Shown here: piece after piece, positions 26,330 to 35,371 of the stretch
Position numbering within the stretch: position 1 is the stretch's first letter
Layout: each line of letters opens with the position of its first letter
Assembly (NCBI GenBank): GCA_018400955.1
Contig: JAGYLH010000031.1
Location: 1 to 35,371 of the forward strand
From: Bacteroidales bacterium
GTDB taxonomy: Bacteria > Bacteroidota > Bacteroidia > Bacteroidales > F082
Reading direction: 5' to 3'
Length of the DNA: 35,371 nucleotides
Translations under genes and position numbers: made by a program
Notes under the pieces: generated by a model
The model's input: the letters and a program-made list of their open reading frames with translations, nothing else
What the model was told of the DNA's origin: nothing
The model's database searches: none

Positions 26330-27798
26330 CTAATTTTCCGGCCCGTTCCGCAACACCTCCAGCGTCAATTCCCAGAATTTAGAAACTGTATCAAGCTGTA
26401 ACCTTTCGTCGGGTGAATGGGCTCCCTTGATGGTGGGGCCAAATGAAATCATATCCATGCCCGGGTATTTGTCGCCAATCAAAACCACATTCCAGTCCGG
26501 GCATGGATGGCTTTTAAGCATCGGGTTGTTTTCCAAATAACCGGAAGTAAGCTTTTTTCGGTGATTTCCTAATAACTGAATTTGGGTTTGGCTCCCAGCC
26601 TGGATAGTTTATCTCCATGCTCCACTTCGGCCCCGGCAAGTAAAAAAGGCAGCTGCCACCATTTGTGTAGCATCGAGTTCAAGGCAGAAGCTAAGCAGAG
26701 CTGCGCTGGCTTGTAGCAATAAACCAGCGATCGTCCTTTTGCCTTATGGAAGCGAGGTTGCTTGACAGTTTCAACAAACCCGAATACTTTGCGACATGGC
26801 CAAAACACCATGCGGACAGGCATACAGGCTGTTCAGTAAATTCTTTGGGCTTTGCGTCAACTATTTCTTCTACTGTTGTACTACTTGGCAGGCACTCAAT
26901 ATGCAATGCAGGCTCAATCAGTTTGAACTCGCCTTTAGCTGGGATGCAAGCGATTCAACAGCCTGTTCAAAAGCATTTTGCAAATTGGCCGGGATGCAGC
27001 AGATGGCTCTGGCTTTCCGCGTGCTATGGCATTGTGCAGGTTGCCCCTTCCATATGGTTGAGCCGCATGTCAAAATCCTTGTGGCCATCCAAAGCAAACG
27101 GTTCAGTATTTTATTGGCATTGCCAAGGCCGTGATGGATATCATCGCCGGAGTGACCGCCTTTGAGTCCTGAAACCTTTACATGATACCTGAGGTGGTTG
27201 GCCGGTGCTTTTTCCTTTTGAAAGAACAGTTTGGCTGTAGTGCCTTTGCCACCTGCGCATCCAATAAAAAGTTCACCTTCATCTTCTGAGTCAAGGTTTA
27301 GCAGAATGCGTCCTTTAAGCAGGTTTTTGTCCAGTTCGAAAGCACCTGTCAGGCCCGTTTCTTCATCCACAGTGAAAGGCATTCAATGGGGCCATGCTCA
27401 ATATCGGTTGCTGCCAGCAGGGCCAATTGAGCTGCCACGCCAATGCCATCGTCGGCACCCAAGGTGGTTCCTTTGGCTTTTATCCAGCCATCAACAAGAT
27501 GTGTTTCAATCGGGTCATTCTCAAAATCGTGGGCTATATCACTGTTTTTTTCACAAACCATATCAATATGGCTTTGCAAAACAATTATTTGTTTGTTTTC
27601 AAAACCTTTGGTCGCTGCCTTTCTTATCAGGACATTACCAATAGCATCACGCAAGGTTTCGAGTTGGTGCTTTTTGCCAAACGCATCCAGGTAGGCAACA
27701 ATCTTTTCTTCTTTTTTTGAAGGTCTTGGAATGGAAAGTATTTCACTAAAATAGTGCCATACGCCTTTGGGTTCTAAATTGTGCAGGAAATCGTTCAT
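26330..27798 (-). pseudogene. pepD: Aminoacyl-histidine dipeptidase (M20), frameshifted
   Basis: The start at 27798 (MNDFLHNLEPKGVWHYFSEILSIPRPS) is followed by M20 metal-site motifs: LQSHIDMVCEKN, TLGADDGIGVA, then VDEETGLTGAF and LNLDSEDEGELFIGCAGG in a second frame. KVSGLKGGHSGDDIHHGLGNA marks the lid-domain region. The last frame gives PCPDWNVVLIGDKYPGMDMISFGPTIKGAHSPDER and ends at 26330. Total length (about 489 codons) fits PepD, a cytosolic zinc dipeptidase that splits Xaa-His dipeptides. Breaks are seen near 27380 (a T run one short), 27065-27112 (A and G runs short), and further between 26560 and 26960. A TAAATTTG -7-like box is at 27821-27828. Confidence 0.85.
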
Positions 27799-27964
27799 AA
27801 CGGGGTTTTTGAATTTCCAACAAATTTACGGTATATTTTATTGAAATAAAAGGCAAATCAAGCCCGATTCAACATGGAAAGGGCAAAAGAAAAAAGTTTA
27901 AGAAAGAAAAAAGAAGTGAAGAAATATAATGCAGTGAAAATTAAGGATTAGTTGGAACTTCACA
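27799..27964. promoter_or_regulatory. Short spacer with a candidate promoter for pepD
   Basis: CAAATTTA at 27821-27828 reads TAAATTTG on the minus strand and matches TAnnTTTG about 23 bases before the pepD start; no -33 box is at the normal distance. The remainder is AT-rich and shows no gene. Confidence 0.35.
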
Positions 27965-28474
27965 CTAATTTACTGCTTGAGCAACATTGATATATTGATA
28001 TACAATATTAAGGAAATCTTGTTTTCGGATCGGTTTTGCAATATAGTCATTGCACCCGGCTTTGATACATCTTTCGCGGTCAATGGCTAATGCATGCGCT
28101 GTTTGTGCAATAATCGGGATGTTATCATCTGCTTCCCTGATCATTTTTGTTATTTCAATACCGTTCACATCAGGAAGTTGCAAATCCATCAGAATCAAAT
28201 CGATATCCTTTCTTTCCTTTAAGATTTCAAGGGCTGGCAAGCCGTTAAGGGTGTGTATAATTTTGACTCCTGTGCGTGAAAGGTAAGCGGCTAACAATTG
28301 ATAGTTGGAGTGGATATCTTCAACAATAAGGATTGTTTTATCCTGCCAATCAAAGTTTTGGCCGGGCAAATTTACAGCAGTGTATGCAGCCCTTCCGTTT
28401 CCCAGAAGGGTTTCTTGATGTCTTTCATGCATATACTTCTGACTCGTTGTTTGGTTGTTGTCAGACAGTTTCAT
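27965..28474 (-). CDS. Orphan single-domain response regulator
   Basis: This 169-residue protein has an N-terminal tail of about 45 polar residues and one receiver domain (about 46-160). It starts ILIVEDIHSNYQLL, with phosphoacceptor Asp in LILMDLQLPDVNG, conserved Thr in IIAQTAHA and Lys in YIAKPIRKQDF. Receivers of this subtype are usually fused to the end of hybrid kinases; here it is free and has no kinase beside it. It probably serves as a phosphorelay intermediate or a signal sink. It lies 56 bases from the rpe stop on the same strand. Confidence 0.9.
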   Translation of the reverse strand: MKLSDNNQTTSQKYMHERHQETLLGNGRAAYTAVNLPGQNFDWQDKTILIVEDIHSNYQLLAAYLSRTGVKIIHTLNGLPALEILKERKDIDLILMDLQLPDVNGIEITKMIREADDNIPIIAQTAHALAIDRERCIKAGCNDYIAKPIRKQDFLNIVYQYINVAQAVN

Positions 28475-28530
28475 AGAATTTGGAGCTTAACAGACCGCTA
28501 AAATATATAAAACTACTTAAAAATCCAAAT

Positions 28531-29181
28531 TTATTTTTTTTTAAACAATTCAATTGTTAATAATGGGTCCTCGGTTTTAAAAATGGCATTTCCGGCAACA
28601 AGTGCATCTGTTCCGGAAATCAGCAGTTCGTTTTTGTTTTCGAGGGTTACCCCGCCATCAACTTCAATCAGCGTTGAAAGGTTTTGCCGGTCAATCATTT
28701 CCCGCAATTGCTTAATCTTGCTGATGGTTTTTGGTATAAAGGATTGTCCACCAAAACCGGGGTTTACCGACATGAGCAACACCATATCCGCTTGTTCAAG
28801 TATATCTTCGATCAGGCTCACGGGGCTGTGCGGGTTGAGGACCACGCCGGCCTTCATGCCTTTGGCGCGAATGTTTTGCAGGCAGCGGTGCAGGTGCGGG
28901 CATGCTTCGTAATGAACGCTAAGGATATCGGCGCCTACATCCCTGAATTGACCGATATAGCGATCGGGATCCATGATCATCAGGTGCACATCGAGGGGTT
29001 TTTCGGCTTTTCGTTTGATGGCTTTTATCACAGGCATGCCAAATGAAATATTGGGAACAAATAAGCCATCCATTACATCCAGATGAAACCAATCGGCTTG
29101 ACTTTGGTTAATCATGTCAATTTCCTTTTCCAGTTGAAGGAAATTGGCAGAGAGCAGGGAAGGGGCAATCAGATGCTGCAT
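28531..29181 (-). CDS. rpe: Ribulose-phosphate 3-epimerase
   Basis: This 216-residue TIM-barrel enzyme interconverts ribulose 5-phosphate and xylulose 5-phosphate in the pentose phosphate pathway. It has the start IAPSLLSANFLQLEKE, the metal/catalytic motifs WFHLDVMDGLFVPN and LDVHLMI, the HYEA segment, the loop MSVNPGFGGQSF, EVDGGVTLEN and the phosphate-binding VAGNAIF. The ATG at 29181 is chosen because the upstream extension in the same frame runs through the rpoD terminator. The gap to the terminator hairpin is only about 28 bases, so it may depend on read-through or a promoter inside it. Confidence 0.95.
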   Translation of the reverse strand: MQHLIAPSLLSANFLQLEKEIDMINQSQADWFHLDVMDGLFVPNISFGMPVIKAIKRKAEKPLDVHLMIMDPDRYIGQFRDVGADILSVHYEACPHLHRCLQNIRAKGMKAGVVLNPHSPVSLIEDILEQADMVLLMSVNPGFGGQSFIPKTISKIKQLREMIDRQNLSTLIEVDGGVTLENKNELLISGTDALVAGNAIFKTEDPLLTIELFKKK

Positions 29182-29208
29182 AGGAATATTTTTTTTGTAA
29201 AAATAAAA

Positions 29209-29230
29209 AAAGCGCCGCAATGGGCGCTTT
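29209..29230 (-). terminator. Rho-independent terminator after the sigma factor gene
   Basis: AAAGCGCC and GGCGCTTT form an 8-bp stem with a GCAATG loop, flanked by A/T runs on both sides. On the minus strand it follows the rpoD stop by 7 bases and is followed by a T run. Confidence 0.85.
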
Positions 29231-29236
29231 GTTTTT

Positions 29237-30100
29237 TTAGCCAAGGTAGCTTTTTAAAATTTTGCTCCGACTTGTATGCTTCAACCGGCGGATGGCTTTT
29301 TCCTTAATTTGCCTAACCCTTTCGCGGGTCAGGTCAAATTTTTCCCCAATCTCTTCAAGTGTCATGGGGTGGCTGCCATTGAGTCCGAAATAATACCTGA
29401 CTACGTCGGCCTCGCGCGTTGTGAGGGTTGAAATAGCGCGATCGATTTCTTTTCTCAAGGACTCATAAAGCAATTCCGTTTCGGGGGTGATGGCTTCTTC
29501 GCTTCGAAGTACGTCGTACATGGTATTGTCCTCGTCCTGAATCAGCGGGGCATCCATTGAAACATGGCGCCCGGCATTCTTCATCGATTCTTTTACCTCA
29601 TTTTCAGTTACTTCCAGCAAAGTAGCAATTTCTTCCGAATTGGGTTCACGCTCGTATAACTGTTCAAGTCGGGCATAAGCCTTATTGATCTTATTGATTG
29701 AGCCAATTTTGTTGAGCGGAAGCCTTACAATACGCGATTGCTCGGCCAGGGCCTGCAAAATCGATTGCCTGATCCACCATACAGCATAAGAGATAAACTT
29801 AAAGCCGCGCGTTTCATCAAATCGTTGTGCTGCCTTGATCAAGCCAAGGTTTCCTTCATTGATTAGGTCGGGAAGGCTAAGCCCTTGGTTTTGGTACTGT
29901 TTAGAAACTGATACAACAAAACGCAAATTGGCTTTGGTTAATTTTTCCAGCGCTACTTTGTCGCCTTGTTTGATCCTTTGGGCCAACTCAACTTCCTGCT
30001 CGGCTGTAATAAGCTCAACCTTACCTATTTCCTGAAGGTATTTGTCGAGCGATGCCGTCTCCCTGTTGGTTACCTGTTTGGTGATTTTAAGCTGCCTCAT
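29237..30100 (-). CDS. rpoD: RNA polymerase primary sigma factor RpoD/SigA
   Basis: This 287-residue sigma70 is of the short Bacteroidota type, lacking the long region 1.1. Region 1.2 starts [16 protein letters not shown]. Region 2 includes [20 protein letters not shown] and the -10-recognising [16 protein letters not shown]. Region 3 follows with [12 protein letters not shown], and region 4 has the helix-turn-helix [27 protein letters not shown]. It directs RNA polymerase to housekeeping promoters with TTTG/TAnnTTTG elements, such as those noted here. The gene is 70 bases downstream of pnp and has its own terminator. Confidence 0.96.
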   Translation of the reverse strand: MRQLKITKQVTNRETASLDKYLQEIGKVELITAEQEVELAQRIKQGDKVALEKLTKANLRFVVSVSKQYQNQGLSLPDLINEGNLGLIKAAQRFDETRGFKFISYAVWWIRQSILQALAEQSRIVRLPLNKIGSINKINKAYARLEQLYEREPNSEEIATLLEVTENEVKESMKNAGRHVSMDAPLIQDEDNTMYDVLRSEEAITPETELLYESLRKEIDRAISTLTTREADVVRYYFGLNGSHPMTLEEIGEKFDLTRERVRQIKEKAIRRLKHTSRSKILKSYLG

Positions 30101-30127
30101 GAATCAACTGTGTATTGTTAAGGTGTG

Positions 30128-30141
30128 TATTCTTAAGAATA
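30128..30141. repeat. Perfect 14-bp palindrome between pnp and rpoD
   Basis: TATTCTTAAGAATA is self-complementary. It lies 28 bases before the rpoD start codon and could be an operator or chance AT-rich symmetry. Confidence 0.4.
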
Positions 30142-30170
30142 AGATGGGTTTAAAAATGTTATACGTAAGT

Positions 30171-32333
30171 TTACTGCTGATTGTTTCGATTGTTGTCATC
30201 GTTTTGTTCAGGCCTGGGAATAAGAGCTTTGCGCGAAAGCTTCATTTTTCCTGTTTTGGCATCAACACCAATCAGTTTAACCTTAACCTTATCACCCACT
30301 TTCAAAACGCTTTCCACTGTTTCGAGTCGTTTCCATTCGATTTCAGAGATATGCAATAAGCCGTCTTTACCGGGCAACACTTCTACAAAGGCACCAAAAG
30401 GAAGGATACTCTTAACAGTACCAAGGTAAATCTCACCTACTTCAGGAACGGCAACAATAGCGCGGATACGGGCTTTTACCAATTCGATGGATTCTTTGTT
30501 GGCCGATACAATGTCGATCAAACCATAATTGCCTTCCTCCTGGATAACAATGGTGGTGTTGGTTTCGCGTTGCATTTCCTGGATAATTTTTCCGCCAGGT
30601 CCGATAATGGCACCAATAAATTCTTTGTCAACAACCATTTTCTCAATCCTTGGCACATGTTCTTTATAGTCTTCACGTGGGGTATCCATGGTTTTCATCA
30701 TTTCTCCCAGAATGTGCATACGGCCTGCTTTGGCTTGGGCCAGGGCTTGTTCAAGCACATCGTATGAAAGGCCATCAACTTTAATATCCATCTGGCAGGC
30801 AGTGATGCCATCTTTGGTGCCGGTAACTTTAAAGTCCATATCACCCAGGTGGTCTTCATCACCGAGAATATCTGAAAGCACGGCAAATTCTTTTGTCTTG
30901 GTATCGGTAATTAACCCCATAGCAATACCGCTAACAGGTTTAATCATTTTGATACCGGCATCCATCAGTGCGAGGGTTCCACCGCAAACGGAAGCCATTG
31001 AAGAAGATCCGTTTGATTCAAGAACATCAGAAACTATACGGATGGTGTAAGGGTTGATATCATCACCCGGAATCATTGGTTTAAGGGCACGTTCGGCCAA
31101 GTTGCCATGACCCACTTCGCGACGGCTAACACCTCTGAAAGGTCTTGCTTCGCCCGTTGAAAATGCAGGGAAGTTGTAGTGAAGCATAAAGTCGGATTTG
31201 CCTTCAAAAATAGCTCCGTCAATTGTTTGCTCATCCATTTTCGAACCCAGGGTAACTGTTACCAGGGCTTGGGTTTCGCCACGCGTGAAAAGTGCTGAGC
31301 CATGGGCTGATGGCAGGTAATCCACTTCGCTCCAGATAAACCTTATTTCGTCTAATTTACGCCCGTCGAGACGTGTACGCTTTTTCAAAACGGCATCGCG
31401 GACAGCTTTTTTCTCTGTATCATGGAAATATTTCTTTACCAGACCCTTTTTTTCTTCCCTTTCTTCTTCGGGCAGGCTTTCTAGAAACGTTTCGCGCACA
31501 GCCTTGAAAGCATCTGAACGCTCATGTTTGTTTGGGTTACCCTGCGCAGCAATGTCGTAGCAGGGTTGATAAGCGTATTTGCTTACTGCTTCGCGCATAT
31601 CTTCGTCATTTGTTTCGTGGCAATATTCCCTTTTTGGGTTGGCACTTGCAACTTCGGCGGCCAGGTCAAGCTGGGCCTGGCACTGCAACTTGATGGCATT
31701 GTGGGCTACCTTCATGGCCTCAAGCATGACTTGTTCCGAAACTTCTTTCAGCTCACCTTCCACCATCATGATGTTGTCGATGGTAGCTGCAACAATTAAG
31801 TCCAAATCGGCTTCTTCCAAAGCAGAAATGCTTGGGTTAATTACATATTCGCCTTTGATGCGGGCAACTCGTACTTCTGAAATAGGACCGTTGAAAGGGA
31901 TGTCAGAAACGGCAATGGCAGCAGAGGCAGCCAATGCAGCCAATGCATCGGGGGCTACATCTTCTTCACCCGAGATTAGGTTTATTAGTACTTGTGTTTC
32001 GGCATGATAGTCATCAGGGAATAAAGGGCGCAGCGCGCGGTCAACAAGACGGCAGATAAGCACTTCATAATCGGACGGGCGTCCTTCGCGCTTGAAAAAA
32101 CCGCCGGGGAATTTGCCGGTGGCAGCATACTTTTCTTTATAGTCAACCGATAGTGGCATAAAGTCCACATCTTCACGTGCTTCTTTGGCCGAAACCACTG
32201 TTGCCAGCAACATAGTTTTACCCATTCTAACAACAACTGCGCCGTCAGCTTGTTTGGCTAATTTTCCTGTTTCAATTGTAATCGTACGGCCATCAGGAAG
32301 TTCGATTGATTTTGTAATTCCTTGAGGTATCAT
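30171..32333 (-). CDS. pnp: Polyribonucleotide nucleotidyltransferase (PNPase)
   Basis: This is a 720-residue phosphorolytic 3'-5' exoribonuclease of RNA decay. It has two RNase PH-like cores, the first with the conserved [12 protein letters not shown] and RPLFPD, the second with [37 protein letters not shown] and the metal-binding [20 protein letters not shown] domain (about 555-615, [15 protein letters not shown]) and an S1 domain (about 625-693, [26 protein letters not shown]) follow. It is downstream of rpsO on the same strand, the classical order, with a terminator-like hairpin between them. Length is normal and the frame is intact. Confidence 0.97.
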   Translation of the reverse strand: MIPQGITKSIELPDGRTITIETGKLAKQADGAVVVRMGKTMLLATVVSAKEAREDVDFMPLSVDYKEKYAATGKFPGGFFKREGRPSDYEVLICRLVDRALRPLFPDDYHAETQVLINLISGEEDVAPDALAALAASAAIAVSDIPFNGPISEVRVARIKGEYVINPSISALEEADLDLIVAATIDNIMMVEGELKEVSEQVMLEAMKVAHNAIKLQCQAQLDLAAEVASANPKREYCHETNDEDMREAVSKYAYQPCYDIAAQGNPNKHERSDAFKAVRETFLESLPEEEREEKKGLVKKYFHDTEKKAVRDAVLKKRTRLDGRKLDEIRFIWSEVDYLPSAHGSALFTRGETQALVTVTLGSKMDEQTIDGAIFEGKSDFMLHYNFPAFSTGEARPFRGVSRREVGHGNLAERALKPMIPGDDINPYTIRIVSDVLESNGSSSMASVCGGTLALMDAGIKMIKPVSGIAMGLITDTKTKEFAVLSDILGDEDHLGDMDFKVTGTKDGITACQMDIKVDGLSYDVLEQALAQAKAGRMHILGEMMKTMDTPREDYKEHVPRIEKMVVDKEFIGAIIGPGGKIIQEMQRETNTTIVIQEEGNYGLIDIVSANKESIELVKARIRAIVAVPEVGEIYLGTVKSILPFGAFVEVLPGKDGLLHISEIEWKRLETVESVLKVGDKVKVKLIGVDAKTGKMKLSRKALIPRPEQNDDNNRNNQQ

Positions 32334-32382
32334 AAGTTAAGTTTAAATATTTTTGTAAAAGGGGTATCTGTGTAAAATGCAA

Positions 32383-32413
32383 AAAAAAGGCAATCTGGTA
32401 AATTGCCTTTTTT
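32383..32413 (-). terminator. Terminator hairpin between rpsO and pnp
   Basis: AAAAAAGGCAAT and ATTGCCTTTTTT form a 12-bp stem with a 7-base loop. On the minus strand it lies about 30 bases after the rpsO stop. Strong enough to end or attenuate rpsO transcription before pnp. Confidence 0.8.
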
Positions 32414-32443
32414 GCGATTTATGCGTTTTTATAATACAAGAAA

Positions 32444-32713
32444 CTATTTCCTTAAACCAAGTTTCTTGATAATTTCACGGTATCTTTCAATGTCTTTGGA
32501 CTTAAGATAATCCAGCAGTTTCCTCCTTTTACCTACAAGACGGACCAGTGAACGCATGGTTGACAGGTCTTTCTTGTTAATTTTTAGGTGCTCGGTCAGA
32601 TGTTTGATCCTGAATGTGAACAAAGCAATCTGGCCTTCGGCTGATCCGGTATCTAAAGCGGATTGGCCGTACTCGTTGAAAATTTCAGTCTTCTTTTCTG
32701 CGGTTAAATACAT
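32444..32713 (-). CDS. rpsO: 30S ribosomal protein S15
   Basis: This 89-residue protein has the S15 signature LTEHLKINKKDLSTMRSLVRLVGKRRKLLDYL and the expected C-terminus (YREIIKKLGLRK). It binds 16S rRNA in the central domain and helps assemble the small-subunit platform. A well-spaced promoter lies just upstream, a terminator just downstream, and pnp follows. Confidence 0.97.
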   Translation of the reverse strand: MYLTAEKKTEIFNEYGQSALDTGSAEGQIALFTFRIKHLTEHLKINKKDLSTMRSLVRLVGKRRKLLDYLKSKDIERYREIIKKLGLRK

Positions 32714-32740
32714 ATTTATATCGTTTCAAATTTGAGGCTG

Positions 32741-32771
32741 CAAAAATAGATATAATTCACGAACTACGCAA
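32741..32771 (-). promoter_or_regulatory. Promoter of rpsO
   Basis: On the minus strand a TTG (32769-32771) is followed by 20 bases and TATTTTTG (32741-32748), matching the Bacteroidota -33/-7 pair in sequence and spacing. The -7 box is about 28 bases before the rpsO start codon. Confidence 0.7.
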
Positions 32772-32784
32772 TTTTTTTTATGCT

Positions 32785-34161
32785 TTATCCTTTATGATTT
32801 TTATCAACACTTTTCTGTTCATTATCAGTCGTATCGATTATATCTTGTTGGTTAGTTTCATTTTGCTTTTTTGCTGCGTATGCTTTTTCTGCTCTTTTTT
32901 GTTGCCAATTGTTAATGCTTGTTCTAATCCATAAGTTGGTATTCAGGGAGTTGTCGTAAAATACCTGAACAGTTTTTGATTTTTCCATTAAGGGAATCAA
33001 TATGGAAGTGAAAAGGATGCTGAACAGAATGACAGAAAAGGTAATATTCATGATATAATCCCCAAAAGGAATACCTTTTTGTAAAGGAATGGTAGCAAGC
33101 ACAGCGGCAGCAAGCCCTTTTGGCACCATACCTGACATATAATATAAATCATTTTTTTCCGTGTCCTTAGGCATGGAGGCACGCACAATGGGTATTCTGA
33201 TGCCAAACAAAATAAAGGTGATCATCAAGCCAATCAAAATTGAGACCCAATCATCCAAACGAATGGAGATTCCAATATACACAAAGAAGAAGGTTTTCAA
33301 AAGGAAAACAGCCTCACCAAAAAGTATTCGCTCAGTATCGTTTAATGAGTCTGGTTTGCGTGTGAAATATTTGCTGATGGAGGTGGATTTAAGGTAATCA
33401 ATATTGGCCAGTCCGATGCCAAATGCAAGGGCAGCAATGGCTCCGCTATATCCCATCATTTCGCTGATGCCGTAAATGATGAAGACAAATGCCGGAGTTG
33501 TAAATATAGAGTTTTTGATATTGCGTATGCGGTGCAAAACGACAGACCAGAAAAATGCACCAATCAATCCCATAATGGTGGCCAATATAAATGAAGCAAA
33601 AATTTGCCCAACCATATTCCCCACATTTACACTGCCCAACTCAAACGCTTCGATGAAAGCCAGGGCAAATACAATACAAAACACATCACTAAAAGCAGAT
33701 TCCAAAATCAGGACGGTTCGGCTTTTTTCCGACATATTCAGTTGGCGCACCAGTGGAATTACCACAGCTGAAGAAGTACCACCAACTATGGCACCCATCA
33801 TAAATGCAATGAGCGGTGTGACATCAAAAATAAGCCAGCCCATTAATCCCACAATCAGCATGGTGGCTGCAAAATTCAGGTTGGTAAGCAAAGTAGTACC
33901 TCGTAATGAGTTTCGCAATGCTTCAAAGCGTAACTCTGTGCCACCTTCAAAAAGAATGGTAACCAGGGTAATGGTGGTAAATACCGGGCCTATCATGCCA
34001 AAATGGTCTATGTTGACAATGTTCAGCAAAGGGCCAATAATCAGGCCAATAATAATCAACAGCAATACATCGGGAATGCGTTTGCGGCTGAATATCTCAG
34101 CAAACACATGGGCCAGAAACACCAGAAAACCAACAGCAACAACGGTTACGGCGATGCTCAT
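32785..34161 (-). CDS. Cation/proton antiporter (CPA family)
   Basis: This 458-residue integral membrane protein has about 11-12 hydrophobic segments. Family motifs include RIPDVLLLIIIGLIIGPLL, LFEGGTELRF, the GAIVGGTSSAVVIPL segment, and LILESAFSDVFCIV, whose acidic residue is typical of the ion-binding site of CPA1/NhaP exchangers. The last 60 residues are hydrophilic, Lys/Gln/Asn-rich and cytosolic, and probably regulatory. It exchanges Na+ or K+ for H+ across the inner membrane; the exact ion cannot be told. It is transcribed from its own candidate promoter, 71 bases upstream of rpsO on the same strand. Confidence 0.92.
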   Translation of the reverse strand: MSIAVTVVAVGFLVFLAHVFAEIFSRKRIPDVLLLIIIGLIIGPLLNIVNIDHFGMIGPVFTTITLVTILFEGGTELRFEALRNSLRGTTLLTNLNFAATMLIVGLMGWLIFDVTPLIAFMMGAIVGGTSSAVVIPLVRQLNMSEKSRTVLILESAFSDVFCIVFALAFIEAFELGSVNVGNMVGQIFASFILATIMGLIGAFFWSVVLHRIRNIKNSIFTTPAFVFIIYGISEMMGYSGAIAALAFGIGLANIDYLKSTSISKYFTRKPDSLNDTERILFGEAVFLLKTFFFVYIGISIRLDDWVSILIGLMITFILFGIRIPIVRASMPKDTEKNDLYYMSGMVPKGLAAAVLATIPLQKGIPFGDYIMNITFSVILFSILFTSILIPLMEKSKTVQVFYDNSLNTNLWIRTSINNWQQKRAEKAYAAKKQNETNQQDIIDTTDNEQKSVDKNHKG

Positions 34162-34181
34162 TTTGATACATTTTTAGGGTG

Positions 34182-34189
34182 CAAAAATA
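34182..34189 (-). promoter_or_regulatory. Candidate -7 element of the antiporter gene
   Basis: TATTTTTG on the minus strand matches TAnnTTTG and lies 21 bases before the start codon. No clear -33 TTG was found at 19-21 bases. Confidence 0.5.
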
Positions 34190-34232
34190 ATCTTTTCCAC
34201 ATATGACCTTCATTAAATTTATTTGCACAAAA

Positions 34233-34265
34233 AAAGGCGATACCTTTAAATAAGATACCGCCTTT
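34233..34265 (-). terminator. Terminator after the type IX secreted protein gene
   Basis: AAAGGCG and CGCCTTT arms with a 19-base interior that includes partial pairing (GATAC repeats). On the minus strand a T run follows. It lies 20 bases past the gene's stop. Confidence 0.7.
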
Positions 34266-34284
34266 GGTTTGATAAAGCCTGATG

Positions 34285-35371
34285 CTAATACACCATGACC
34301 TTTTTGGTAGTTATGCCATGTGGTCCGGTTATGCGCACTATATAAGCTGCCGGTGGAAGGCTGTGGGTAAAACGGTAAATATCCTGTCCATACAGTTCGC
34401 GTTGCATCACAGGTTGTCCCATCAAATTGAAAATATGCATTTGCACTTCAGACTTGTCGTTTGTCTGTATAACAAACTGATTCCATGCAGTGTAGATGAG
34501 CATATCTGTACTTGTTTCAGGCAGGCCGATGATAACATCGCCAGAGAAGCCAACATTGTCGAAGCGCCAGGTCCCCTGTGGGCTGTAGTTGCGGTCGTCG
34601 CGCACAGCGCGGTAGGCTTCATTAGCTCCCCATTCCGTAAAGGGTTCGGCACCATCGGTAAATGGTTCAGGCGAGAAAATGGCCAGCATACGAACCCCGA
34701 AGCTGGGGTTGTCATTGGCTCCGCTTATATCGCTGAAATCATAGGTATGCTCATAGAAGGTATCATGTGGTGGACCATTCAGATAGGTTTCGTAGTCTGT
34801 CCAGTTTGTACCATCCAAAGTGTACTGTATGGTAGCATAACGGGAAGCTGTTCCTGAGCCTCTCTGGAAAAATACGAGTTGAATATTTTCATATCCTGTT
34901 GTATTCACCAAAAATTCTACGCCTGCTGTTCCTGAAGCGGTTGCCTGCTCCGGGTAGGAAGCAGTGTTCCATCCGCGATCGGGGTTGCCCGTTAAGCCGG
35001 CAGCCCAGCCTGTTGAGGTGCCACCTACATTATCAGCTATGCCTTCACCTATTGTTGGGTCAAGACTTTCTTCGTTGAAGTCCCAGAAAGCGATGACGCC
35101 ATCAGGAACATTCACAATTTCAATCATTTCGCTAATGGCCTCGCTCAGTCCTTCTGCTGTTGCCAGCAAAGTGTAAACTCCTTCTGCGTTAAAACTGATG
35201 TCGTCAAACAAAGCAATACCATTAACAGCTTCCACCTCAAGCGTACCGTTCACTTCACCAGGTCCGCTTTGTTTGCTCAATGTTACCATTCCATTGAAAC
35301 CTTGTGAAACGTTGCCGTCATCATCCTGTGCCTCAACACTAAAAGCGCTGATGGGTTGGTTAACAATACCG
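34285..35371 (-). CDS. Type IX secretion system substrate with C-terminal sorting domain (5' truncated)
   Basis: The frame is open to the window end, so the ATG at 35289 is internal. The visible 362 residues contain a bacterial Ig-like segment (about the first 85 residues, SFNAEGVYTLLATAEGLS) and a beta-sandwich segment starting IAFWDFNEESLDP. This has features of a jelly-roll carbohydrate-binding or adhesin module (VQFTLDGTNWTDYETY-like, FDNVGFSGDVI). A type IX sorting domain closes it (about the last 75 residues: VQMHIFNLMGQPVMQREL, PPAAYIVRITG, TKKVMVY). The sorting domain sends the protein through the type IX system to the cell surface or medium. The catalytic part, if any, lies outside the window. 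Confidence 0.9.
   Translation of the reverse strand, partial: GIVNQPISAFSVEAQDDDGNVSQGFNGMVTLSKQSGPGEVNGTLEVEAVNGIALFDDISFNAEGVYTLLATAEGLSEAISEMIEIVNVPDGVIAFWDFNEESLDPTIGEGIADNVGGTSTGWAAGLTGNPDRGWNTASYPEQATASGTAGVEFLVNTTGYENIQLVFFQRGSGTASRYATIQYTLDGTNWTDYETYLNGPPHDTFYEHTYDFSDISGANDNPSFGVRMLAIFSPEPFTDGAEPFTEWGANEAYRAVRDDRNYSPQGTWRFDNVGFSGDVIIGLPETSTDMLIYTAWNQFVIQTNDKSEVQMHIFNLMGQPVMQRELYGQDIYRFTHSLPPAAYIVRITGPHGITTKKVMVY

Noticed and set aside
1..35371. CRISPR array, tRNA or rRNA genes
   Set aside because: No regularly spaced repeats, no cloverleaf-like segments and no rRNA-like sequence were noticed in the gaps.

Overview
The window looks like chromosomal DNA from a free-living or environmental member of the Bacteroidota. 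The evidence is a hybrid two-component sensor with an AraC output, a short primary sigma factor of the Bacteroidota type, a C-terminal type IX secretion sorting domain, a DUF4139 protein carrying a carboxypeptidase-like regulatory domain, and several promoters matching the TAnnTTTG -7 element known from this phylum. No rRNA, tRNA or CRISPR array was seen.

Region 1 (1-7947, plus strand) is a signalling cluster: the tail of one histidine kinase, a 1222-residue propeller kinase, a TPR kinase, a single-domain response regulator, and a response regulator fused to a class III nucleotidyl cyclase. The three kinases share nearly identical transmitter DNA behind different sensors, so the cluster reads as several inputs feeding a cAMP or cGMP type output. 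Region 2 (8086-13188) holds a YitT-type membrane protein convergent with a 1394-residue hybrid sensor that has no SusC/SusD genes beside it.

Region 3 (13734-18689) is the most unusual part. AT-rich genes for a secreted protein and two lipoproteins, plus an IS91-type transposase with its tyrosine recombinase, lie in three consecutive units. Each unit starts with GTT plus a sequence that is repeated in inverse complement just after its cargo, and each ends in an imperfect hairpin of about 126-132 bp bounded by ...AAC and GTT.... This is the geometry of integron gene cassettes and attC sites, but no canonical IntI is present.

Region 4 (18888-27798) contains a CrtA-like spheroidene monooxygenase gene, then a badly frame-broken argS, a group II intron with a broken reverse transcriptase ORF but a recognisable domain V, a broken nitroreductase, an intact DUF4139 protein and a broken pepD. 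The breaks are mostly small indels, many in homopolymers, and are clustered in patches (6.2-7.2, 20.0-24.1 and 26.5-27.4 kb). As argS is normally essential, sequence or assembly error is at least as likely as real decay. Region 5 (27965-35371, minus strand) is ordinary housekeeping DNA: an orphan receiver, rpe, the primary sigma factor, pnp, rpsO, a cation/proton antiporter, and the C-terminal part of a type IX secreted protein cut by the window end.
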